DNA of 64,000 bases, taken from the NCBI RefSeq assembly GCF_018139145.2, contig NC_059471.1, positions 85,768,520 through 85,832,519 on the forward strand, written 5' to 3'. Of the stretch, positions 12,201 to 27,200 are shown piece after piece. The position numbers and the translations under genes are program-made. The notes below the pieces were generated by a model. It did no database searches, was not told the origin of the DNA, and worked only from the letters and a program-made list of their open reading frames with translations. This DNA is from Gymnogyps californianus (taxonomy: Eukaryota > Chordata > Aves > Accipitriformes > Cathartidae). Within the stretch, counting starts at the first letter, position 1. Each line of letters opens with the position of its first letter.

Positions 12201-15200
12201 GAACAACTCCCACGGTGAGGTGGTCTTGTCAGGAGAACCAGGTCCCTGGGCTTTCTGTGGCCAAAATGACTCCACATAGCTCTGGGTTTTCGTGTTTAAC
12301 ATGGAATATGGCTGTTGTCCTGTAGGGTAGTTGTATAGGGTCTGCTAATAGCAAAGGCTCAACTCACTGAGCTTGGGCTAGACCTCTGGTGTCAGAGTAC
12401 AAAGCAGGTCGTTCCCTGTGCTCCCTGTAGTCAGTGGAGAGATGCAGATGCTGGCAGAGGGTATTTCATTCTGTCTTAAGACATGTGCTTGAACTAGGCA
12501 TGCCGAGAGTTTTCATCCCTGTCTTTCAATATGGATTGAAAGAGCCTTGACAGCTTCGACTAGAAGATGACTAAAATGAGGGGGGTGCCAAATCCTTCAG
12601 AATTAGTCCTGCATGGGGCTTGTCGTGAGCTGGGGTACTTGTCAGCCAGCGTGCTAATCCCCAGGCTGCATTAGGGCATCCATTACTGACTGCTCTGAGA
12701 TGAGACAGTTATCCTGTGCAGGAAGAAGCCTTAAAATCCAGCTGAAAGACTGCCTGAGGAGACGTAAGCGCACTCTAAGGCTAATGACCATGACTGGCTT
12801 TTGACGACTCATCCAGAAGTGGAAAATGGGGTGTACTTTGCAGAGATATGCCCTTCAGGGAAGGAGATTAGGTTTCCCAGCCTGGGCATATGCCAAAAAG
12901 GAAGCGAGGCTGCGAGGAAGGCAGGCTCATGTTCAGAGGTAAAGCCATGGGTAGCCTGCTGAGTCCAGGAAGGGAGGGCCAGAGGAGGAGCAGGCATGGG
13001 CAGGTGTCTGCCTCGCTTGAAATGCTGAGAAGACCGCTGACTCTGAAGGAATCATGTCAGATGAGGAGAGCCTCTGGCCAGAACAGGCAAGCAATGAGGA
13101 ATTTGGGTGGTCTGAGGAACTGGCTCTGTGGTCTGCAGCCACCCGCTTCCTGAGAGGTAGGGCACAGAGGGAGATGCCGTCCAGAGACCTGCTGCTAGAG
13201 CTGGGACTAGACTTGGTGCAGATGTGCTTGGCTGATCAGTATGTAGGAACCAGCAGTTTCAGTTCATGGGTGACGTTCTGGTGTCCAGCCAGACAAAGCT
13301 GTAACTGTAGTGGAAGACTGCAAATCAGACTGTACTTGGTGGAAACAGTGAACCCTGAGCACCTTGCTGTTACTTGATGCCTTAATCCATTTACATGGCT
13401 GTACACTGAATGTGCTAATCAGCTCACAGCAGAAGAGCTGATTTTTAAAAAAAAAAGGGGGGGTTTTAATCCAGAGCTGATAAAAAGTGTATTTTCATCT
13501 ATTTATTTCTTTAATATGGATATTATCCAGTTACTAGACAAGTTGGCCTTTATGAATTCATAATTTATGAGGCCGCATGCCAGTTTGGGCTGCTGTGAGT
13601 TTTGAGTCACAGCCACAGGTATTCCTCCAGCAATAAATAATACATTTTTATTTCCAGTTGCATCTAATCAAGGTCACAGAAAACTTACCTGTAGCCCAGC
13701 AAAAAGTGTTTACAACAATCATCTCACAAGAGCAACTCTGCAACAGCAGCTGCCAGAACACTGTCCTCTAGGTTCTGGTTCTCTCTTTTAGAATAATATA
13801 TGATAAAGATAAACTGCAAGAAGAAAACACTGAAATCTACTGTTCACTCAGTTACATTTCAAGGGTATGTCAAGAAAATATTGGATTGAAGCAATTAGCA
13901 ATGTTCCTGCTTTCTCCATGTTCCAGGAAAATTAGAAGCTATGATGCTCTACTTTTACCACTATGTTTTTGTTTACTTTATTTCATCCAGTGGTTTTATG
14001 GCAGCCAACCAAAAGCTGGCATTGGCTCCTAGTTGTATCAGAAAGTGCTTTGCAATCCACTGTGAATAAATAGGATTTTGTTGATGACTTTTTAAATAAT
14101 CACTGACCTGCTGGTATTTAGCCTAAAAATTTTACACAGAAAATAAAAGCAATAAAAGTGAATCTTTAAAACCTGTATTAAAAGTGTAATACTGAACCTT
14201 AAACAGATGATGGTCATTGAATGATCAGCCATGACTTTTGAATCTCCTTGTTTTGTGGGGGAAGGAGAACAAAGTCTGTAACAGGTTATGTTTCTCATTA
14301 CCTATGAGAGCAGATTGCTCCACAACTTCAGTGCAAAACGTTTTGCATCCTGACCACAGCTACTGGCTGTTGGGACAGAGTTTTTGCCTGTTTTTTCATT
14401 TGGTTGTTTTTTGCTTGGTTTGGGGTTTTTTTTGTTTGTTTGTTTGCTTTTAGTATTGTGAAACAATCTGGGGAGACCTGGAGCTCTCCCACTATACAAG
14501 TTAGCCACTGTAATACTGCAGCAAGTAAAGCATCAGTTACATTCAACCATTTCTGGTCATGCTGTTACGGCCCTATGGGGGACTGGTGGAGTTTCTCCAT
14601 TGTTGGTTTTCTTCCCTCTTGTTCCAGTTTCTCACATTTTCACCAGCCCTAGTGTTTCTCAGGTGGTGGATGAAGGCTTATGTTTAACAGAATTTGAAAA
14701 GAAGATTGATGTTCCAGACTCCTATTATGGACCACGACTCTCATTCCCCCTTACTGTTGAAGATGCCAATGCTCTTCTTCATGCTTTCAGGAATGAACAG
14801 GTAAGTTGCAACTAGTTTGATTTCTTTTTGCTTACTTTACATCTCTGTCAAGTTGTAGCTCCACAATCAGTTGAATCCAATGTAAGGCTAAACTGGTGCC
14901 CAAGGAGATACTTCACCCTTCCTTTCCATACCATTACCCTTTCCTGCTAACCCCATGTGATCATATGGGTACATGGTGAGCTGTCTTGGGAAACCGATCT
15001 GGCTGGAAGCTAACACAACAAAATCAAAAGCAGTCAGTTCTCAGCCAGACCAGTTCCCAGATTTGATTCACTACTTGGCTGCATGACCACCAGAGCCAGC
15101 ACTGGGGAGGGGGCAGTGACTAGTGGGGACTTCCTCTTCTAGCACTGAGATTACAGCGATCATGAAATGGAAACCCTTAGCGGCTGCAAGGCAGGGGTTA

Positions 15201-18200
15201 TCAGTGAAGGTGCAGGACTGGGGAAGGTGTCCTAAGCTAACCTAGAAACTAGTTATCATCTCTTTCTGGGTTAAAAGTGTTCCTTGTGTGGTCCTCTTTC
15301 TTTTGTCCCCCACCCTATTCTTTTTAGAGGAATTGAGGTGTAAGGGTTAATCGCCTCATTCCAGTGTGCAAGACTCCACCATAATGGAACAGTGAATATA
15401 AAGCATCGCTAATGTAGCAGAACAGAGTGATAGCGCAGGGTGATAGCTTGCTGTGTGCAGCTGCCAAGGCAGTGAGAAGGTTGTTGCTGATTCTCGATGT
15501 TCCTGAGCAAGCCCCTTTGCTGCCCTCTTACAAGATGAGGGTGGGGCAGGGAGGCATTACATGGCACAGATTTGTTTGATCTTGTGGTCATTTGTGCTTA
15601 ACAATATACTGTATATAAAGGATAAGGGTCTATCTTGCTTTTTAATGTACTAAATAATGGTGGGGGGGGTTCTGTAATTTTCTGTGGAGGCTGATATTAA
15701 AAGTAGCAAAATATAAAGCGCATGATAAATGAGCCCACCCAGACTTCACCTTACTGTCGGCTCTCTCTTCTCTTACTATGGTTGGCATTTTATTAAGGAA
15801 ATGATTATATGTAATTGGCCTTTTTTGTTTGCTTTAAAAACATGAATCTTGAAAAGTCAGTCTGTAGCTCATCTATCTCGTCTACCAAACTTCCTCAGAG
15901 CTGTGTTTGAATTAAAAGCCTTAAAGATCACTGACTGACAAAATTTTCATAAAAAGCATTAGCAGAGAAGACCAGAAGCTTCAATGTTGCATTGTCATAA
16001 CATCTTCACAGTGAACAGGAAGATAACTCTTACTAAGGCAACCCTTGCTGGAGTTTCCCTCTCATTATTTTTGCAATTTGCTGAAATATCATTTATAGCC
16101 TTTGGGGTTTTTTTGGTTGGTTTGTGGTTTTGTTTTTTTTTTACTCACAGCTAGAACTACATCCTTTTTTTTTTTTTTTTTCCACCCAGTTACTTTGAAC
16201 AGATGACCTTATGCAATGATTCTGAGTGCTGTATAACTCAGTCTCTTATCCTTTCTGTAGATGGGAAGAGTAGAAAGAGTACACTAGAAATAAAATGGGA
16301 AAATATGTAAAGCGAATTCATTAAGGGCTCTATATCCATTCACTGGGAAGCAAGTGCAAAGCTATGAACACTCCTAATTCCCAGCACTAAACCATACAGC
16401 CTGTAATCATGTCTGGAGGTCTGTAGTATAAATAATCTTGGCAATACGTGTCTGATATTAATAAAGCAGACAGATGTATCGCTACTTCTAGTACGTCTTC
16501 CTTTTCTCCCTGCATTTTTTTCTCACAGCTGCTTCATGCCCGCTATGTACTGCAGCTACTATGTGAAACTAGGAGAGTTCTCAAGGAGATGCCAAATATC
16601 ACCCATCTTTCAACTTCCTACTCCAAGGAGATAACTGTCTGTGGTAAGGTGCCAGAGAAGATAACTGCTCTGGGCTACGGGTTGATACTCTGAGTGGTTA
16701 GAGAATGATACAGACATTTGCAAATGTTGCCATTACAAGAAAGTTCTCGATGCTTTTTTTTCCTTGTTTTTTTCCCCCCACAAATGCATAAATTGGAACA
16801 AACAAACAAACAAAAAAAGGTTCCTGAGTCACATTAAGTATATTTTAAGAAAGTCCCTCACCTCCTCTTTCCTTTTCTCATTAAACATTTCTGAGTGAGT
16901 CAGTGTTAATTCAGCTAACACTGCAGTGTAGCTTAAATATTCCTGCAGTTCCATCTCTAAAATGCCACTGGGTATTTTGATCACTGGCTGCAAGTCTCAC
17001 CGCTTTCTCCTCTTACTGAGAAAAAGACTTTACCATCATAATTCACTCAATAATGATTTTAATGAGGGCTTAATAGGGGTGGCAAACAAGACCTGTCATT
17101 GACAGCATGACTATCTAGAATAAATTGAAATTATAATAAACCCTCATTTCTGAAGGGACCCAAGAGGATGGATCAGTCTTCATACAACCAACAAATTAGT
17201 CTCACAGAATGATGTGATGTTTCACAAGGTAAAGAACTAAGAGCTCATTGCCCATCTATTTTGTTATGCTTTTGTAAATTATGGATAAAGAGATGCAGTA
17301 TCTTGACTCGCCACAGAATGCAAAAGCTGCAAAACAGAACAGTAATGGTGACATTAACTCTTGACAGCTAGCAGTGTGTGCTGTGTGTAATAGTAAAGTG
17401 GTATAAGGAAGGGTACTATGACACATGCAAAACAAATAATATTTTTAAAGATGTGGTTATGCACCTACTTTGATTGCCAGGAAAGGGTTTGTTTAAATGA
17501 GGTTTTGTATAAACAACAATTTGTTAACCAAACTGACAAAACCTCTCTCCAAACCAAGGAAACACAGATTCATACTTGTACGCTACACAGCATGTTCTTA
17601 CTAAGCAAAACATACCTCCTCACGTTTGTATTGCATTTGCACTATGTAAGCAGCATCTAAAGGGGTCCCTTTCCTGCCATTGAAACTAATAGCTTTTGTA
17701 ATCAGAAAGATCCTCTGCAGAAGATGAAAGACCAATTTTTAGACATAACTGGTCCAGAATGTTGATTTGCTTAAAATAAGGTATCCCTCTCCCTGTTTTC
17801 TGTTAATTTCAAATTAGTAATGCAGACTAAATACACATCTGAAATGTTTGCATCCATATACATGATGAAAATCTATCATAGCTTGAAGGACTCCTTAGAA
17901 TGACTTCAGCAGGCTCATAATTAATAAAAAATTGCACAGAAAACATGTACACAGGGTAAAAATGTCACTTCTTTTTTCCTACTCATTGGTGGTGAAAGCA
18001 TATTATCACAAGATAGGTTTTGAAACCGTTCTGTGGCTTTGTGGTGGTGAGTCACAGACATGAGAAGGTTGGTTTTGTGAGCATGAAACTCAGTCATATG
18101 CAGAGGGGAGCTATGCTGCAGTCATCCTTTGTGTTGGGGTGAAGTCCCCCTGCCTGTTCCAAAATAAACCTCTCGGAAAGGGCCAAATCTGTCATTCCTG

Positions 18201-21200
18201 TGGCCTTAGCACTGAGGCATACAAGCATGGACTGTTCTTGACACTCTCCACCAAATCCTGCCTGTAGTAATCAAAACCTGGCCCTGAATCAGACAGATGT
18301 TCAATCGTGCTGTATGTAGTGGGCTACTTAGGAAATTTAAACCTGTTAGTATGTGGAAGTCTATCGTATTTCTAAATGTCTTTTAGGGACATTTTGTGGT
18401 TTTCAGGTTCATAATATGTTTGTCATCTTACTCCCATTTCCCTGACTGAACCCTTGGCTGTGTGACTGGTCTGATCTTCAGATCCAGCTGGAAAGACAAA
18501 AACTTTATGCAAGACAGTTGTATACTCTTTTAAGTATTTAATTGCCAGATTTTACAAGCAGCTTCAGCACATACCTTAAAATGAAGCTAGTCCTAATACA
18601 AGGCAAATTACTAAGGAAAACATGGGGAAAAACTTGTAAGGACTAACTAATTCCAGTTTTTTCCTCCTCTGTGAGAAAATAAAGAAAAAAAGAAAATCGT
18701 GGTTTTGTTTCCTGTAGGAGATTTGCATGGAAACCTGGATGATCTTTTGCTGATATTCTATAAGGTAAGTAGGTAGTCTGTGATGTAGCATTTTCACTTC
18801 ATGACTTGTTGTTAAGAACACGTATTTATGTCTGATAGATTTATCACTGTTAGAACTGTACCTGCGGTGTGCATGTACCACACACACAAATCCTGCCACA
18901 ATTTGAATGGTGTCTTTGTCATAGCTTTTCCTTCTCCATATCCTCCTGCTCACTGTGAAGGAGGAGATCCAGGAGATCTTTATCTTCCTAAATGTTGAAC
19001 TGGAGCATGAACCAAAACTTAAGAGGATTCCTTCCAATGTCTCCAAAGTCCTGCCACTGTTTTATATACCATATTGACTAAAGTCTTCTAAAATCAGGAG
19101 CTTAGTTCCTGATGTAACACTATACCGTGGATAATTTTGGCCCTCTGGAAAAAAAGAAGAAGCTTTCATTTAGGCCTTCCATTGATACCTGCAAAGTGTT
19201 TTTTATTATTATTTGTTTATGGGAAACAAAAAAGAGTGCTATCTGTTTAAAAGCTTTTTAAGTCTTGGAAGCAATCACGTAGTCTGTACAAAATGGAAAT
19301 ACCTTGGGCACCCTTTACATATCCTTGATCACTTTTTAATGTTAAAAAAGCATAGCTCTGTTTTACCGATGTGTAAAAAATTAAGCTCCAGGCTATCTTT
19401 TCCACAATCGTATATTTAACTGAAGATGCAGGAAATTTCCTATATTTAGTTTCACATTTATCTTTAGCATGAATCACCACCTTTCATTTAGCAGATACCG
19501 TCTTTGATTTGAGCTTTCCAGGGGAAGGGATTTGTGTCTGATCCTTATACATTCATCTACACTGAATGGAGACTGAAATGAGCTAAACCAGGTGTTTAAA
19601 TGATGTAATTCCCCCCCTGCTTCCAACTTTGTTACACTTTATCTGACACTTGTTGAATGGAAACTTGCTTGTTTTGCCCAAGTGCATACCTGAAGCCTGT
19701 TGAAGTATAGTCAGACCTTTTTACAGAGTTCTTTTCTTATTAATCAATCAATTACGTTTAGCTGGTCCTTGGCTTGCAGTGTTTTAGCTGTTATTTTAAT
19801 TAGACAATCTTCCTTTTTGAAACTGGAATAAAAGTATGATACAGATTGGTTTCATACACAGGACCTGGAATGGGAAAAAGAACTATTTTGAAGATAAGTG
19901 CTCAGATATAGTTATATTTACAACTGCAATCAGCCTGAATTTTACTGTTTTGGAGTAAACAGAAGATGATTCTTTTTCCCCTCTCTAATGGATGTTACAA
20001 AGAGAAAAAAAACCCTAAGCAAGGACTAAATCCTGACTTCAGTAAATTCAGAGCCAAAACTCCCACTGACTTCAGGGACTACAGTTTACTCGCAGTCATT
20101 CTCTGTTAAGCTTCTAGGGCAGTCCTTCCACCAAACCGAATAAAATGGACAAATATTTTGTCATTTCAAAGTGGTTGAGAAAATAGAGAGCACATGATAG
20201 AGCTGCTTAGTTGTTTAGAAGCAAATTAAATGACACAGTATTTTCTGTCCCCTCTGAGCAGTTTACTCAGCCGAGCAGCGAACCCAGTTAGCCTCCGGGA
20301 TCCACTTTTTTCTGCTTCCCTAACTCTGTTTCAGTTGGAAGGGATTTCTTCCTCTGAGTTGGTGTGAACCACCCGTAAGCTTAAACAAGAGGGTGCAATC
20401 CTAAACAGTGCCATGAGGAGTGCAGTGATCTCAGGTCTACGCAGAGCTGTTCAGAGCTGAAATGGCTGCTGAAGCATTTTGGAGGCCTGCATGTAGACCA
20501 GGCGCCTTGAGCGTGGGGCTCTGTCCAGGGAAGTTTTATCACAGCACTTTTACAAACTGCCAACAGCAAACGCACAGAAGCTAGCAATCTACAGCTTATC
20601 GATACAATGCTGGTTGTAATAGTGTGTATAATTCTTAAACCTGGTTTGGGTGAGGCTAAGATAATTACTTTTTTCTCAATAGCCAGTTTGTAAGGTTCAT
20701 TCAGTCCCTGCATTAATCTCCATTAAATTACAGCATTTCCTGAAATTCCTTGAAACCCTTGAATTTTAAATGATGTGTTGCTAAGTTAGATTGTTAAATG
20801 GATGCTATGGATAGAAATAGCCTGAAGCTATGGAACATGCAAACAACAAACGGAAGTTAATTAATCACTAACCCAGCAGATACAGTAACGATGCCCGGCA
20901 GCAAGTTGCTAATCATTAGAGGGCCTCTTTGACATGTCAGAGGCTGCAACAGCCTTTAATTTAGTTTTGCTCTTATTGTTGATCGAAACCACAGAAAAGG
21001 AAATAAAAACTTTGCATGAGCGTGGAACAAAACTAAATGTCACATTGAAGTTGGAAGTCCAAAACAAACTCTCATTTAAAACTAGGAGTTGTGGGTAAGC
21101 TTTTCCAAAAGAAGAATGATAGAGTCTGGAGAGTGCTTCAGTAGATCCGTCTTCCCATGAGGACTGCAGTTACAGAGTGGCTGTGTGTATACTGGCAATC

Positions 21201-24200
21201 TGCTGGTGATTCACATGCCTATTGGTTTTAAGGCAAAGCTTTTATTAATTCATCTTTCTGGGAGCTGCTGCTGAGACTCTCCTGTCTGTTCCACTCCTGA
21301 AATCCGTCCTTTCTTTTTTAAAACCACTGCAACCCACTGCATTAGCAGAGTCTCATAAATTGCCACTCTTGTGAGCACAGAGCAACCATAGGCCTCTTCT
21401 AAGTTAACTTGGAGAGAGCTGGGGAGAGGCTACGGCAAAAACCAAGCAAGCTGTATTTACAGCAGTCAGGATTGTGCCGCTATGGGAACCGAGAGACCAG
21501 GATTCACTACTGCATCCCGACATAACAGCACAGGACACTGATTGGGACAAAAAAGGTATTTCCTAATGGATTCAAATTAAATGTTTAATTGAGTCCCTGG
21601 CCAAGTCATGCATCCTGCAATACACCTGCTAAGGCAGTACACCAGGGAATGCCATAGGAACATAGGAAATGCTGGACACTGATGCAGTAGCTATGTTCAG
21701 GAAGTGGGATGTCTTGCAATGCTGCCAAACCTGTTAAGAGTGGCTTCCACCATTGTAATGTGATTTTATAGATGTTCTATTGATAATTCTTGTGCATGCC
21801 AATTGTGAAAACAGAGGTTTCCTTTTTCTGGCAAGTCAAAATTTAAATAATATTTCCGATACTCATGATTGGAAATGATGATGTTACGGGTAGTTGCTGG
21901 TATACTTTCTGTAACCTGATGGCACCCATTGATGTGTTGATAACTAATCTAATGAAACATACCATCAATTCACAATACTAGCTTTTGATAAGTCACCATT
22001 CATAATAAAGCATTGCTCTATATCTACAGAAAAAAACAAGGTAAGAAATACCTGTATGTACAGCCTCTCAGGTTTGTGAGCGTTCAAGTATATCTTTGCC
22101 CTGGGTGGGGGCAAAGTACAATGTGAGTAAAATTCAAGTAGTGCTTTCAGGATTAGAGCAACTGGAATCAAGTTCTGCAGAGTTCTGTATTAAGATTTGA
22201 TGTCCTCTGGACTATAGTCTTTCTCAGGAGTTTTGGAAGCATACACTGCAAACAATGTAAATATATGAAATCCATTTTCTTACTGTGTAAGGAAACATAA
22301 GGACCTTCAGACTTGTGTCAGAAGATTTTTCGTGGCTTTCTTGTCTTCCATTCAAAATGAATGACTCCCATTTGCAAGTGCATAAATTCCTGGCAGCAGT
22401 TGCATTAACAGAAAAGTATATTTTATTACAAGAATAATGTTCCTTTTGGCCCCTTTCAATTTAATTTAATAGGCAGAGGAAAGGATTAGAGACAACATCA
22501 TAAGAACAGCTAGAGAGGTCATCTCTTCTCTGATGGCTCATACAGGTTGTCTGATATGGAGGTTTTTGTTCTAAGCAGTGGAAGTAAAGAAATGCTACAT
22601 TTTAAATCTCTGTATTATGCAGGTTTTTTGCAGATTTTCTAGCAATGTGATCTCATTTAAATGCTATTTCCTTTATTACAGTAGCATAGCAGCGTCTCTA
22701 AACGTCCTTGTTTTTGTTTCCTTCTGCAGAATGGTCTGCCTTCAGAACAAAACCGTTATGTCTTTAACGGTGATTTTGTTGACAGAGGGAAAAATTCTAT
22801 GGAAATACTTATAATCCTGTTTGCATTTCTTCTTATCTACCCCAATGATTTACACTTGAATAGAGGAAACCATGAAGACTACATCATGAACCTGAGGTAG
22901 ATTTTAGGGGGCGGGGGGGGAGTATCTGGCCTTTCACTAGAAATGTTGGAGCTTTTGAATGCTACTTTAGCCACTGTGACACTCTAAAACAGAAATAATG
23001 TTTTATTAGGTATTCAGGTATAGCTTTGCATCTTCGAGATGTGTGAGGGGGGCAAAGAACATCCTCATTACACACAGAAACTTGAACGGGAGTCATGTCT
23101 TGTCTCTGACCTAATCACAATCCATTGAAGTCAATGGGCTTAGTGCAGCTTCCAGAGTATCAAATTTGGGGAAGAGGGACAGATGGAAAGGTGGTATTTT
23201 AGTTAAAGCATTGGCTTTTTCCATAGCATAGCAAAAGACCTAGTAGTATGCAATATAATGGAACCAGTAAACCAGGAGCTGATATTTCACTTAACTTTAG
23301 ACTAAGATGTCACTTCCCAAACACAAGGGGCAGGTAAATATCCTAGCTTCTAGACAGTGGAGGTCCATTAGTTGAGAGGTGGCAGCCTGCCCCATTGCAG
23401 GAACAGCTGAGACCCTGTTTTCTAATACAGACATTTGTACTCAGCTGTACAGTGCTGCCAAGGGAGCGAGCACAGCCAGGGTCTCTGGCTGTAGTGAAAG
23501 TGTGACTTGTAGACAAAATCATCTCACAGACGTGAGAAGTCCTCAGTCCTAGTCCCTACAATTCTAAGCCACCCCAGTAAGTCTTTGGGTGACTAGCTGG
23601 TGGGTAACCTGTTGTACCTCTTCTATCATTTGATGCATGCACACAGAATATATTGCTGTTTTACCACAGGCATAAACCTGGGTTAGAGGCCCATGTTCAA
23701 AACCTATTAAAGATTCATGTAAGAGAATCAGTTTCACATACTTCCTTTTTCAGCACTTAATTTAAAAAAACCCAACATAAACCAAGATCCGTTACTTTAT
23801 CTACAAGATAGGAAAATTCCCACCCAAAATAGTGGAAAATATTAACTAAGTCTGTGATGGTACTGAGTGCAAAGATGCATTCCTGTGTGTGGCTCTTTGC
23901 TGGGCATTTTGATTAGCAGTGCTGCACATAAGTAAATTTGAAAGCTGAGAGTTAGGGTGTTGTGAAAATGCCCCTTGCACCAAGGATATCTTCGTGTTAA
24001 AAGAATGAGGTATCAAAATCCATGTCCCTTGAGGGAGAAAAGACATGATAGACGACATTGTCTAATAAAGTTGAGTGATTTAGGACAAAAAGTCTGTGGA
24101 AGTTTTGTGGGAATTTTTGCCCATCATCAGTTAGGCTCCTTTGAAATTTCTCTCCGGTATCTAAAAGGTAAAACTGCTAAGCTATTTCATTTAGATGGGA

Positions 24201-27200
24201 AAAAGGCCACTTTATTGGTCCGAATTCTGTTCCTGATCTCTTGTATGTACAAGAAATCAGTTTAACGCAATTCTTGAGACAGAGCAGAAGAAAGCACATT
24301 TAAACTGAGGTGAGACAGAATGGCAGGAGAAAAAGAGGGCTAGAAAACTCCTGGCAAACACTATAGCACAGAAGATCATGCAGAAGGGGCATACTGAAAA
24401 CCAGTTCATGATGCTGTCCTGTTTTCAGATATGGCTTCACAAAAGAAGTTTCGAAGAAGTACAAGGTAAGATTTCTCCTCCTTCCCCTATATTTTCTTTG
24501 TAGTCTTGCACATGTAAAATGAAACTGTGTAAACAAGGACATTTCCAACCAGTTTATTTAGGTGTAGTACAGAATGACTTTAGTAATGTAGGGGAAATTA
24601 TTTTGGATTATCAGTGGAATAACTGACAGAACAATTTTAAGGGCTAGCCTTTTATGCTCAGAGATCTATGGGATGAAATAAGTAACATCCATAACGCCAC
24701 TCAAGAACACAAGAAGAGGTGAACATGAAAGAAAAACAAAATGCTACAGAGACAATCAAATGGCCCTAAAGTAAATGTCAGAAATGTTTGCCAGTGTTGC
24801 AGTTTGGGGTGTCACCTGGATGGAACTGTTCATACAGGCTGTGGCAGACACTTCAGCAAAATCTTGAACTTAGAAGCAACAGAATCTGCCAGAAATAGGA
24901 TCTAATATAAGAGTATGTTTTACAGGACCATGGGAAACAGATTTTGTGTCTTCTGCGAGACGTCTTTAGCTGGCTTCCCCTCGCCACTATAATTGATAGC
25001 AAAGTTCTTATCCTACACGGAGGGATTTCAGACACCACAGATTTGGATTTCCTGAATGCACTTGAGAGAAATAAGGTAAGAGATCATATTCATATGGGAG
25101 TGATCTGTTTTCTTTAAAAAATTTAGCAGTACAAATGCTAAGATCAGGTTGTTTGCATTAGGAAAGGAAATGGCTGTGGTATAAGGCATGTAAGGAAAAG
25201 AAGAGTCTTGTTTTCCTTCAAAATCAGTGTTTAGGAAGGAAGGTTTCAGTAGGTGTTGGAAGCCAATTGTTTGGCTGCTGTAAAATAACATGGGTCTTTT
25301 GACTTTAAAATAGCTAAAAACACTTCAGATACCTCCTTCTTGCAGTGATGATGCATTAGCCAGAAAGTATGGAAAGTACTTAATTCTCAGGCATTTCTAA
25401 ACACTTCCGAAATCAATCTAACCACATCTTTCTAGCACTGCCTTTTGTCCTGGGGCTGTGCTTCTGCCATCTGTTGTGTGGGGGAAGTTCTCCACCTGTG
25501 AGACGCTCCCTTGGCAGCAGCTGAGCTTTGCACATGTGGGAGAGCCTTTCCAGCAGCATCAAACTTCAAGACCTGGCTTTGAGAAAACAGAAACTACTGC
25601 TTTTCAGGGATTTAGAAGACAGAAACGTTCATTTTTTTCTGGAATGGTGAGCAAACACAGCTCTTTCAAATCAGTGGAAAATGGTGTGGGATTTGGTCTC
25701 GATTTGGACAACTAAATTGAGATGTCTGCTTGTGATCAGGGTGCTTAGGCTCCTTATAAGCAATGGAGATCCAGGAGATCTGGTGGAGATCCAGGTCTTG
25801 TAATTGATTAGGCATAGGTCTCCAGTGCTGTTCATGGAAGCACCCTGTAGCCTAGGGATGTCCCCTCTGGCCTCTGCCTGCCTCTGGAGAAAGTATTCTT
25901 CGCAGGTCTCCTCCACCAGTCTCCTTTAGGTCCGATTCGTATCTGCTCACCTCACGCTAATTCACAGACATGGTAGAGCATCCCAGATGGCACAAGATAC
26001 CTATGTTTAAGCAACCTTGTGTACCTTGTCATTAGTGTCTGTGGAATCTAGAGCTATTTCTCTCAACCTCATGTTTTCTAATGCAGAAATAAATGCTTTA
26101 CAGGACAGTCAGGTGTATCTTTGTTTCTTAAAGATACGAGAAAGGGCAATGAATACTTCTGGTCATCGGAGTCTAGGCTCTGTTGGCTGTACCACTGTAC
26201 ACTGAACTTGGGTGCCTAACTACAGATGTAGGTGTCTTAACTGTGAGCTGAGTTCTGCCCACGCTTTCACCAAGGCTGGCCTCAGTGTGTTACTGGTGCG
26301 GTATCTGTGAAATGCAGAATTAACAGGTCAAAGTTGCTGTCACAGGAGAGTGTTGCTAATGAGACATGTGTGGGCCACAACTCAGGGCGATATCACTCAA
26401 GGCCAACTGATGTATTTTAATTGGTACAGCTGGCAACTGACAGGTCTCGAATACCGGTCAGTGCACTGGGGAATAACCCAGTGTTTTGCATTTTGTTTTG
26501 CATCAGTCCTTTTCTTTGTTAAAGAGTAGAATTTGGGGGAGTATGGGGGGGGGATATTTCGTTGTTGGGGTTTTTTTGTTCTGGAAGTGAGCTAGTATGA
26601 GAAAATTTCAAATAAGAAGAAAAGACACTCCCTGGAGAAGAGTATGTATTAGTGGGCATTCGTGGAGCGATAGCACACAGCTCCAAAAAAGCAAATGCCC
26701 ATGCATATTGGAGGAGGTTGATTTAACAATAAAAGGGCCTGATGTAATACTTCATCAATTTCACTGTTATCCTCCTGATATTCCATTTATTTTAGCCAAA
26801 TTCACCTAGCAGCATGCTACTGTATCAGAACAGTAGTGAATGCAGTTTCATCTTCAGTACAGTATACATGTATATTTTCAGTTTCCAGTGAAGCTGGGCA
26901 CTTAAGTGTCATCCCTGAGCCCAGACTGTACTTGCTGTATAGTGAGACCTTATGATTGACTGTGGCTTGAAATGAGTCTGTGTGTCTGGATAAGAATATG
27001 AGAGCAGCTCTGAAGAGGCTGGTCACTGAGAGATACAAAGCAAAATATCTGCAAGTGCCAAGCACCTGCAGCTTCCACCAAACCTGAGTGTTCAGGACAT
27101 TCTGAGAGTTCAGTATTGAGTACAGGGAATGGGAACTGATGTGGCTTTCAGCTGACATCTCTGCATCATCTTTATGTTCTGGTAACTCTTTCAATTTATT

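Noticed and set aside
18576..19046. 156-codon minus-strand ORF across PPEF1 exon 7
   Set aside because: Antisense to a proven coding exon, no family resemblance, low-complexity FFF stretch; a chance ORF.
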